From: Bacteroidota bacterium
GTDB lineage: Bacteria; Bacteroidota; Ignavibacteria; Ignavibacteriales; Ignavibacteriaceae
Length of the DNA stretch: 15,797 bases
Assembly: GCA_021790055.1 (NCBI GenBank)
Contig: JAJYIL010000015.1
Location: forward strand, 1-15,797
Direction of reading: 5' to 3'
Below the pieces are notes generated by a model that did no database searches, was not told where the DNA came from, and saw nothing but the letters and a program-made list of their open reading frames with translations. A program made the translations under genes and the position numbers. Positions 8,453 through 15,442 of the stretch are shown in pieces (the first letter of the stretch is position 1; every line of letters begins with the position of its first letter).

Positions 8453-9361
8453 TTAGTTTTTATTTTTAATCCATCCCGAGCTTCTCATCCACTTGAATAT
8501 CGGCGCCATCCAGTCTGAAGTTTTATACCTTAAGACAAAGCCATGCCCGCCATGCGGATATAAATGAAGCTCTGCGGCAACTCCATGGTGCCTCAATGCT
8601 TCATAATAAACTATGCTGTTATCAACATCAACGGTAGTATCGTCCCCAGCTTGAGTTATATAAGCCGGCGGCGTATTCGCATCAACATGCAGTTCGCTTG
8701 AGAATTCATCCTTTTCTTTTTGCGAAGGATTCTTACCTAATAAATTTGTTCTTGAGCCGAGATGCGTCAGTTTATCTTCCATGCTTATTACCGGGTAAAC
8801 CAGTATTTGAAATGTGGGACGCAAATTTATATTATCCTTATTTTCGATTAGAGCCTTTTGATAATGTGTAGCTTCCATCGAAGCTACATGTCCGCCGGCA
8901 GAGAATCCCATTATGCCGACTTTGCTTGTATCGACTCCCCACTTTTCTGCATTCTCCTTTACATCTTTAATTGCCTGCTGTGCATCCTGCAAAGGACCGA
9001 TTTTTTTATCTATCATTGTTGAGTCGCTGGGAAGCCTGTATTTCAAAACAAAAGCAGCAACGCCCTCTTTGGCAAATTCTTTCGCTGTCCTTACTCCTTC
9101 CGCTTGATAGACGACTACTGAATATCCGCCCCCCGGACAAATAACCACTCCGACACCGGTAGATTTTTCTTTTTTCGGTAAGAAAATTTCCAAGGTAGGT
9201 TTGGTTACCCCCGCATACATCCCCATTCTTTCGGTTTCCTTTAAATCGGATGGCTTCGAATTTGGAATAGCGCCGGGATATAAATTTATTACCTCCTGTG
9301 CGGTTATGTTAAGTGATAGGAGGAATAAAAATGCAAAGACGATTTTTAATGTTTTCATCAT
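8453..9361 (-). CDS. Secreted alpha/beta-hydrolase esterase (acetylxylan-esterase-like)
   Basis: A 302-residue alpha/beta-hydrolase of the esterase/lipase type seen beside xylan enzymes, where members remove acetyl groups from sugars. A Sec signal peptide covers residues 1-21 (cleavage near NITAQEV). The oxyanion-hole glycines are in CPGGGYSVV (75-83), the nucleophile Ser154 in GFSAGGHVA, the acid at Asp240 or Asp241 in QAGDDTTVDVDNS, and the base His273 in YPHGGHGF, so the triad is complete. Two ATGs stand at 9361 and 9358, preceded by AGGATTAGGAT; the first gives a seven-base spacing from the leftmost AGGA. It is the first gene after the 262-bp spacer, so a promoter could lie there, and GH51 follows after 25 bp. 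Acetyl specificity is inferred from context; feruloyl or other acyl groups are possible. Confidence 0.88.
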   Translation of the reverse strand: MMKTLKIVFAFLFLLSLNITAQEVINLYPGAIPNSKPSDLKETERMGMYAGVTKPTLEIFLPKKEKSTGVGVVICPGGGYSVVVYQAEGVRTAKEFAKEGVAAFVLKYRLPSDSTMIDKKIGPLQDAQQAIKDVKENAEKWGVDTSKVGIMGFSAGGHVASMEATHYQKALIENKDNINLRPTFQILVYPVISMEDKLTHLGSRTNLLGKNPSQKEKDEFSSELHVDANTPPAYITQAGDDTTVDVDNSIVYYEALRHHGVAAELHLYPHGGHGFVLRYKTSDWMAPIFKWMRSSGWIKNKN

Positions 9362-9429
9362 ATCCTAATCCTATGATTTCTTAATTGCATTGTGTAAACT
9401 TTATTCAACTGAAAATTGTTCGAAAAATT

Positions 9430-9515
9430 CCTTTGGAGGAATAATGGAGTAATGGCGGTTAAGCCATTGGCATAACCATCACTATGTGACACTCCAAAAT
9501 TCCATTAACCAAAGG
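9430..9515. repeat. Nested imperfect palindrome of 86 bp
   Basis: Outer arms CCTTTGG (9430-9436) and CCAAAGG (9509-9515) pair perfectly. Inside them TAATGGA (9442-9448) pairs with TCCATTA (9501-9507), or alternatively TGGAGT (9445-9450) with ACTCCA (9491-9496). AATGGC (9451-9456) pairs with GCCATT (9463-9468) as a separate inner hairpin. Several sets of arms in the same order suggest a folded RNA or a palindromic mobile remnant. Confidence 0.6.
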
Positions 9516-9555
9516 ATGTCTATCATGAGACGTAAATTCTTTTTAGTTCAACAGT

Positions 9556-9580
9556 TGTCCGACGGTTATACTGTCGGACA
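9556..9580. repeat. Perfect 8-bp hairpin, nine-base loop
   Basis: TGTCCGAC (9556-9563) and GTCGGACA (9573-9580) are exact reverse complements around GGTTATACT. Neither strand shows a following T-run, so it is not a typical intrinsic terminator. A second stem, AGCAGT/ACTGCT (9591-9605, loop TGC), lies ten bases further right. Confidence 0.65.
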
Positions 9581-9623
9581 TAATTCTTACAGCAGTTGCA
9601 CTGCTAAATTTCACTCTCGTTTC

Positions 9624-11333
9624 TTATGCCATACTGATTTTTAAGGCATACGCAAAATCGCATGGCTTGATTAACGGCTTATCAACCGATAAATATTCTG
9701 ACTGCTGGTTCCATTCAAGCTTGTCTACACATCCGAGAAGCTCAACATGCTCAACCTTACCCGGATTCAAGGACGAAGAAGTACCAAGGCTCTTTACCTG
9801 GAAGCTTTTCTCTTTTGGCCAGCCAAGTACTATAGCATAAACAGTCTTTCCATTTTTACTGCTTGTAAACCTGATGTCGCTTGAATCGAGAGCCTTCGTA
9901 CTGTTGCCTGCAAAGGCGCCTGACTTGACAGCATGAGGTCCTTCACCGAAAGTCTTCCAAGGTCTTGTTGAATAGATTGCATTGCCGTTAGTCTGCATCC
10001 AGCTTCCGATCTGTTCAAGGATTGCTATTTCATCCCTATCATTTGTTCCATCCGGCTTGCCCGGTATATTGAGAATAAATGTACCGTTCTTACTTACGGC
10101 ATCAACCATCCAGTGTATGACTTCATCGGGCTTCATATAACTGTGGTTAATGTATCGCCACCTGTTGTAATGCCAGTCGCCGATGCACGTTTCCGACTGC
10201 CAGGCATGCGGCATAATGCTTTCTGTTACGCCTCGTTCATAATCCGCAACAACTGCTTTTGCATGTTCGTCGGGAACTTGTTTAATATTCAGAACTGCTT
10301 CAAGCTTTCCGTTATGAGTCTTAAGATTATGATTATAAAAATACGCACCGATGTTCATACCAGCCCAGCCCAGCGGCAAACCGCCGTTGTCGAAATACAG
10401 AAGGTCGGGATTATGCTGATATATGAGGTCGCGGACTCTGTCATAAAAGTTGCGGACATATTTTTCATTAGGATTTTCATGGATACCGTGTTTTTGTCCG
10501 TACAGCTCCTGTGGATCAAAACCCTCCCACCATTGGTCTTTGCCCATTGCCCTGGTTAGCTGACCATCATAAGGTACGCCGGCAAGTGCACCGGTCTTAT
10601 CACAAAGATGAGCTACCTGGAACCACCACCAATTCCGTGCAGCGTGAACAGTGACCCCAAAATGTAGACCTTGCTGCCGTGCTGCTGCTGCCCATGCGCC
10701 AATTACGTCGCGCTTCGGTCCCATTTTTACCGCATTCCACGAATGATATTTTGAATCCCATGAGTCAAAGCCGTCATGATGATTTGCCAGTGCAAGGAAT
10801 AATTTCGCCCCTGCTCTTTTGTATCGTTCAATCATACCTTCCGGATCCCAGTTAAGCAGTGTCCATTGTGCACAGAGATCTTTGTAACCGAACTTAGAAG
10901 GATGACCGTAATGTTTAACCTGGTAGTCATACTGTCTCTGTCCCTGTTGGTACATATTACGCGCATACCAGTCGCTGTCTTCAGGCACGCATTGCGGACT
11001 CCAATGCGCCCATATACCAAACTTAGCATCCCGGTACCAGTCCGGCACTTCATAATTAAGAAGTGAATCCCATTCGGGCTTGAAAGGTCCTTCTCCGGCT
11101 AAGCCGGGAATGGAAGGAGATTTTAAAGTTACTCCATCCCATGTCCCCGGACCAGCAGCATCTCCGGCAGTTCCCCAACCTTCATCAACTACTGCCTGCC
11201 ATTCCGATATAGGAAAATTTGGAACTCCTTTTTTCGAAACTGCATCCTGAAAACTTTTCGCTTTAGCTGCAATAGGAAAAGCAGCAGCCGTAGCTCCCAA
11301 TCCAACCATCTGACAAAATTCTCTTCTTTTCAT
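9624..11333 (-). CDS. GH29 alpha-L-fucosidase, Tat-exported
   Basis: GH29 enzymes release alpha-linked L-fucose with retention. The 569-residue product begins MKRREFCQMVGLGATAAAF, a twin-arginine signal (RREF) with a weakly hydrophobic core ending near AKAKS. The catalytic barrel starts near 95 with VPDWYRDAKFGIWAHWSPQ (the family His-x-Trp), continues with KLFLALANHHDGFDSWDS (His185, His186, Asp187), and has nucleophile Asp315 in DLLYFDNGG. SKNGTFILNIPGKPDG at 414-429 is also typical. The region from about 460 is a C-terminal beta-sandwich. An aromatic insertion, NWWWFQVAHLC near 234-244, precedes a long loop. ATG at 11333 follows AAGGAG by about six bases. It lies 27 bp downstream of the GH3 gene, so the two are cotranscribed. 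The acid/base residue of this subgroup I cannot assign. Fucosidase points to a fucose-bearing hemicellulose or glycan. Confidence 0.93.
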   Translation of the reverse strand: MKRREFCQMVGLGATAAAFPIAAKAKSFQDAVSKKGVPNFPISEWQAVVDEGWGTAGDAAGPGTWDGVTLKSPSIPGLAGEGPFKPEWDSLLNYEVPDWYRDAKFGIWAHWSPQCVPEDSDWYARNMYQQGQRQYDYQVKHYGHPSKFGYKDLCAQWTLLNWDPEGMIERYKRAGAKLFLALANHHDGFDSWDSKYHSWNAVKMGPKRDVIGAWAAAARQQGLHFGVTVHAARNWWWFQVAHLCDKTGALAGVPYDGQLTRAMGKDQWWEGFDPQELYGQKHGIHENPNEKYVRNFYDRVRDLIYQHNPDLLYFDNGGLPLGWAGMNIGAYFYNHNLKTHNGKLEAVLNIKQVPDEHAKAVVADYERGVTESIMPHAWQSETCIGDWHYNRWRYINHSYMKPDEVIHWMVDAVSKNGTFILNIPGKPDGTNDRDEIAILEQIGSWMQTNGNAIYSTRPWKTFGEGPHAVKSGAFAGNSTKALDSSDIRFTSSKNGKTVYAIVLGWPKEKSFQVKSLGTSSSLNPGKVEHVELLGCVDKLEWNQQSEYLSVDKPLIKPCDFAYALKISMA

Positions 11334-11360
11334 TAGAGCTCCTTAAAATTTTGAGTTAAT

Positions 11361-14207
11361 TTATTTAACAACGATTACTGATGAGCCTGATACACCCTCA
11401 ACAGTTGCACTAATGGTAGCAACACCCTTTCCTCTTGCCTTAACTATGCCGTTATCATTTACTGTTGCTACTGCGTTGTTGTTGCTTTGATATTGTACTT
11501 TTGCATTGGTCAAATTGACAAACGAACCATCATTATTTACCGCTTCAATTATGTTGTCTGCCCTGGCATGTCGCTCTTCCATGTTGGGGTTAATATCGCT
11601 TTCAATCCATTTGTTTTTCCCATTCAGGTTTATGGTATCACCCACATGATAAACCAATTGTTCCGGCTGTATGGTAACGTGTATTACTTTTGGAGTAAGT
11701 ATTCCCTGAATATTCACGGCTGCAGAATCGGCTATGTCGCTGGAATTATAGCCAACCCGGAACAGGTAGGTACCGTTGTATACCACGCTTTTCAACTCAT
11801 CCTCATTCCAGAAAGCCAGGTTGGCAGCCTTAACATTCAATGTGATATGTTGAGTTTCTCCCGGTTTGAGGTCCTTTGTTTTTTGAAAACCCTTCAGACG
11901 TTCGATAGGCAGTTCTTTCCCTTTAACCTTAGGAGAGCTTACATAAAGTTGAGCAACGGTAGCCCCCGCAATACTTCCGGTATTCGTTACATCAAAATGT
12001 ACATTCACATTGTCATCCGGCGATATCTGTTTGTTCGACACACTGACGTTGGAGATTTTAAATTGACTATAACTTAATCCATATCCGAACGGATAGGTTG
12101 GAGGTATAATAGTAAAGTGGCGGAAACTGCCTACAAAGCCGCCTCTGAAGTACATATAGGTGCGTCCTAAGAAATCGGTTTTGGTTGGAGTCAAATAATA
12201 GTCTGACTTGCTTGGAAGCTGTGTATCATTCATGTACCAGGTAAAGTCGAGGTGTCCGCTCGGGTTTTTCTTGCCCAGCATTACATTGGCTAATGCCGTT
12301 CCCTGGCTCTCACCGTTGTAGCTGCTGAAAAGGATTGCCGGGAAATAATGTTTTATATAATTAATCTCTATCGGTCCAACAGACTGAATTACTAATACCA
12401 TATTCGGATTACCTAAATCCGCTACCTGGTAGATCAACGATGTAAAGTTTCCCGGCATTGCCAGACTTGCACGATCAAGACCTTCACGTGAAATAGCCTC
12501 ATCGGTTCCTACAAATACTACAACCAGATCTGCGCTTTTAATGTCTGACTTAGTTTTGTCACTTAGCCATGCAGGTTTTACAGCTGTTGTAGATGTACCG
12601 GTGCTATCGAAAATTACGGAAGCATTAGGATTGGCAGATTTCACCTCGCTAGTTATTCCCTGTACCGCATTAACTTGCAAGGTAGGGTCACCCGAATAAC
12701 CGCCTAACGTTACCTTATTTGCTAAGTCGCCGACAATTACAATCTTGTGCAATTCACTTGCATTAAGAGGGAGTAACTTCGTATTCTTTTCGGGCACAGG
12801 ATCATTTTTCAGAAGCACCAGCGTATTCTCTGCTACTTCTTCAGCAAGCTTCTGGTGTGCAGGACTCTGAATTACATCTTTGGTGATTTTCGTGTAGGGA
12901 ACCTTGTCCGGTGGGTCGAACTCACCGGTTCTCATCCTGATGGTAAAGACCTTTGTAAGCGCCCTGTCAATAACACCTTTACTCAGAATACCTGCGTTTA
13001 TTGCTTTCTTGACGTTTGTTATAGTGTACTCAGCTCCGGTGCAGTTTAGATCAGTACCTGCCGCAACCGCAAAAGCCATACCTCCAACCTCTCCCGGAAC
13101 CGTCTTCCCGGTTTTATTATTTATCCAGATCGTTTTATGGTCCTTCCGCTCCAATGTCCACCCCGGCGGCGCCCAGTAATGACCTCGGGGAAACACTTCG
13201 TAAGTTGTTGCAACGGCACCGCAATCCGAAGTGATATACCCGTTAAACCCGAACGTCCGCTGAGCCAGTTCATTGACCGTATAGGTGTTTGCCACAGCCG
13301 GAGTTCCGTTAATTGCGTTGTAGGAAGTCATCAGCCCCGCTACATGCGCATGTTCAATAAGGTATCGGAATGGAGCCAGGTAGTAATCCCTTATTGCCTC
13401 GTCACTCGCATCGGAGGAGATACCCTGGCGATTGTTCTCAATATTATTTAACGCATAATGTTTGGCGGTTGCAGCTACTTTTAGATAGCCTGTTTCCGGC
13501 TTTCCATCCATAGTTTGTCCCTGATAACCATCCACAAATGCTGCCTCCATGCGCGAAGCAAGAAACGGGTCCTCGCCAAACGCCTCATCGGTACGTCCCC
13601 AACGGGGATCCCTGTCCAGATTTACTGTCGGAGCCCAGTAAGTCAGGTTTCCATAATCATCACGCGATTCTCCCAGATTATTCTGATCTTTGCCAAACAA
13701 CGATTTATCAAGAAAGCCGCGCGCCTCGTCCGAGATAGCCTGAGTTTCCTTATAAATGAGTTTGGGGTCCCAGCTCATAGTAGTTGCAAAGTTAACCGGA
13801 AAGCTGGTTGCATGAGGTGCACCGTAAGCGAACCTCTGTTCGCCATGACCGTTGTGGATATTACCGAACATCGCATTAATTCCATGTTGTCCCTCACTCC
13901 AGTAAAAATACTGGTGCACCCCTAATCTGGGTATAGCTGGTGCAAAATTAGTATGAAGCTGTTTTACTTCTTCTTCCAGAGTCATCCGGGAAACTAAGTC
14001 TGCAGCTCGTTCCCTGAATGAGTATTTGGTATTTAAATAAATTGGTGCATTAGCCTTTGCAGCCATTGCCGCCGGAACTCCTGGCGACTGCCTGACATTT
14101 TGTTGTGCAAAGGTAGTTTGAATGTATGCAACTGCTATGAGAATACATATTGCGGAAAATAATGTAACCCTGAGCAGCTTATAAAAGTTATTTTTCATCT
14201 TTTGCAA
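11361..14207 (-). CDS. GH3 beta-glycosidase (beta-xylosidase/beta-glucosidase type) with FN3-like and Big2 domains
   Basis: GH3 enzymes remove terminal beta-linked glucose, xylose or related sugars. The 948-residue product has a Sec signal to about residue 34 (TTFAQQ). The first barrel domain carries WAPTVNLDRDPRWGRTDEAFGEDP (191-214), ATAKHYALNN (Lys249-His250) and YITSDCGAV with nucleophile Asp328; SDC rather than SDW is common in the beta-xylosidase-like branch. The alpha/beta sandwich follows, with probable acid/base Glu575 in ISREGLDRA. YPFGYGLSYSQF (705-716) opens the FN3-like domain, and residues about 850-948 form a Big2-type Ig domain ending GVATISATVEG. The start is TTG at 14207, seven bases after AAAGGA; the in-frame ATG at 14198 is 16 bases from that site. 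It lies 56 bp after the esterase gene and 27 bp before GH29. Glucosidase versus xylosidase activity cannot be settled from sequence alone. Confidence 0.94.
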   Translation of the reverse strand: MQKMKNNFYKLLRVTLFSAICILIAVAYIQTTFAQQNVRQSPGVPAAMAAKANAPIYLNTKYSFRERAADLVSRMTLEEEVKQLHTNFAPAIPRLGVHQYFYWSEGQHGINAMFGNIHNGHGEQRFAYGAPHATSFPVNFATTMSWDPKLIYKETQAISDEARGFLDKSLFGKDQNNLGESRDDYGNLTYWAPTVNLDRDPRWGRTDEAFGEDPFLASRMEAAFVDGYQGQTMDGKPETGYLKVAATAKHYALNNIENNRQGISSDASDEAIRDYYLAPFRYLIEHAHVAGLMTSYNAINGTPAVANTYTVNELAQRTFGFNGYITSDCGAVATTYEVFPRGHYWAPPGWTLERKDHKTIWINNKTGKTVPGEVGGMAFAVAAGTDLNCTGAEYTITNVKKAINAGILSKGVIDRALTKVFTIRMRTGEFDPPDKVPYTKITKDVIQSPAHQKLAEEVAENTLVLLKNDPVPEKNTKLLPLNASELHKIVIVGDLANKVTLGGYSGDPTLQVNAVQGITSEVKSANPNASVIFDSTGTSTTAVKPAWLSDKTKSDIKSADLVVVFVGTDEAISREGLDRASLAMPGNFTSLIYQVADLGNPNMVLVIQSVGPIEINYIKHYFPAILFSSYNGESQGTALANVMLGKKNPSGHLDFTWYMNDTQLPSKSDYYLTPTKTDFLGRTYMYFRGGFVGSFRHFTIIPPTYPFGYGLSYSQFKISNVSVSNKQISPDDNVNVHFDVTNTGSIAGATVAQLYVSSPKVKGKELPIERLKGFQKTKDLKPGETQHITLNVKAANLAFWNEDELKSVVYNGTYLFRVGYNSSDIADSAAVNIQGILTPKVIHVTIQPEQLVYHVGDTINLNGKNKWIESDINPNMEERHARADNIIEAVNNDGSFVNLTNAKVQYQSNNNAVATVNDNGIVKARGKGVATISATVEGVSGSSVIVVK

Positions 14208-14214
14208 AGCTGTT

Positions 14215-14220
14215 TCCTTT
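14215..14220 (-). promoter_or_regulatory. Ribosome binding site supporting a TTG start of the GH3 gene
   Basis: The minus strand reads AAAGGA at 14220-14215, then seven bases, then TTG at 14207. The next ATG (14198) would be 16 bases away, too far for normal initiation, so TTG is the better start. Confidence 0.6.
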
Positions 14221-14263
14221 CAAAGTTTTAAATCTGTAAAATAGTTGTATAATCATCTTATAT

Positions 14264-15421
14264 CTAATTTTTAAAAAGCATCGGAGCGAACTGGTAAAGG
14301 CATCTTCGCCAGGTCAGCCATTCATGCGCGGTTCCCGGAGATACATAATAAGTATTATTTATTCCTGCCTTCGTCAATAAATCGCTAAGCTGCTGCATGC
14401 GAGGACCTTCCTCAGATCCAATACCTAAAAAGAATGCATGAACTTTTTTATTAAATTCTTTACTATTGCTGAAGACACCATTGTAAACGGTTTTCAAATC
14501 CTTTTCGGGATTGAAAGGCGCGAATCCGCTGAAGGCTCCGAGATATGCAAACTTGTCTAAGTTGCTCAGCCCGATCTGGAATGTTTGGTATCCGCCCCAG
14601 GATAAGCCAGCCAAAGCACGATCATTTCTGCCGGTAAGAACTCTGAAATGACTATCAATATACGGAATGATTTCGTGCAGTAATATGGGAGTAAACTTTG
14701 CACCAAACTCCTTTCGCGCTTCATTTACATTTTGACCCGGCTTGGGTTTAAACATCATGCTGCAATCGCCGTTAGACATCACTATAATCATCGGCTTGCA
14801 TTTTCCTTCGGCTATCAGATTATCTATGATAATATTGACTTTGCCCTGGTTTCCCCAGCCTGTTTCATCTTCGCCCATTCCATGCTGAAGATAAAGTACC
14901 GGGTAACGTTTTTTTATATTCTTATAATAACCAGGCGGAGTATAAACATAAAACCTGCTGAAGGCATTTAATACCTTTGATAAATAATAACACTCGCTTA
15001 TTTGTCCGTGAGGTACGTTCTTAGGCATATAAAAATCCTGGTCAGGCGCCGGGATTTCTATTCCGCTCATCATCCTGCCGACTCCGTAAAATGATTCGCT
15101 TGCCGGGTCTGCAAAGCGGTAGCCGTCGATCATCAAATAATAATAATGAAAGCCCGGCGGCAATGGATTGGTTGTTACAGTCCAGATGCCGTCCTTTCCT
15201 TTTGTCATATCATAAACGTGTAATATGTCCACTTGAACTTTATTGGCATCTGGCGCATCAACGCGAAAGATTACCCTCGATTGAGAATCTACCCTGGGAA
15301 ATTCTTCCCCGCGAATATTAGTGGATGCCTGCTTTGAATCTTTTAATAGATCGCTGCTCTGGGCGATACATAAACTGCTTATTACGAATAAGCATGTCAA
15401 GATTAGCAATAAGTTCTTCAT
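14264..15421 (-). CDS. CE1-type esterase with N-terminal E-set/CBM48-like domain (feruloyl/acetylxylan esterase type)
   Basis: CE1 enzymes of this layout hydrolyse ferulate or acetate esters on xylan side chains. The 385-residue product has a Sec signal peptide (KNLLLILTCLFVISSLCIAQ). Residues about 45-125 form an Ig-like E-set domain (VIFRVDAPDANKVQVDI, PLPPGFHYYYLMIDGYRFADP). The alpha/beta-hydrolase domain begins near 150 with FYVYTPPGYYKN and has YPVLYLQHGMGEDETGW, the nucleophile Ser274 in LAGLSWGGYQT, and His366 in SPGTAHEWLTWRR. At the usual acid position, GIGSEEG offers Glu337 or Glu338 rather than a clear Asp. ATG at 15421 follows AGAGG with about seven bases between. It lies 21 bp downstream of the T9SS cargo gene and 56 bp upstream of GH3. 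It has no T9SS tail of its own, so it is probably periplasmic. Confidence 0.9.
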   Translation of the reverse strand: MKNLLLILTCLFVISSLCIAQSSDLLKDSKQASTNIRGEEFPRVDSQSRVIFRVDAPDANKVQVDILHVYDMTKGKDGIWTVTTNPLPPGFHYYYLMIDGYRFADPASESFYGVGRMMSGIEIPAPDQDFYMPKNVPHGQISECYYLSKVLNAFSRFYVYTPPGYYKNIKKRYPVLYLQHGMGEDETGWGNQGKVNIIIDNLIAEGKCKPMIIVMSNGDCSMMFKPKPGQNVNEARKEFGAKFTPILLHEIIPYIDSHFRVLTGRNDRALAGLSWGGYQTFQIGLSNLDKFAYLGAFSGFAPFNPEKDLKTVYNGVFSNSKEFNKKVHAFFLGIGSEEGPRMQQLSDLLTKAGINNTYYVSPGTAHEWLTWRRCLYQFAPMLFKN

Positions 15422-15442
15422 TTTTTTACCTCTTAATTGAAA

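Larger units (their letters stand above)
9362..9623. other. Gene-free spacer rich in inverted repeats
   Basis: This is the only gap longer than 125 bp. It separates the GH29 stop from the esterase start. It holds nested inverted repeats at 9430-9515, a perfect eight-base hairpin at 9556-9580 and a six-base hairpin at 9591-9605. No U-tract follows these stems on either strand, so I call no terminator. I see no confident promoter. On the plus strand the ribosome-site-like GGAGGA and AAAGGA each precede a short ATG frame, the longer of 39 codons (9525-9644). Whether it is a regulatory leader, a small RNA or a decayed insertion is unknown. Confidence 0.6.

Noticed and set aside
9556..9580. Intrinsic terminator
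   Set aside because: The hairpin is perfect but no T-run follows on either strand.
10113..10559. Plus-strand open frame of 148 codons
   Set aside because: It is antisense to the GH29 catalytic domain and has no recognisable protein features.
11487..12077. Plus-strand open frame of 196 codons
   Set aside because: It lies entirely opposite the GH3 gene, has no domain-like sequence, and the minus-strand frame is unambiguous.
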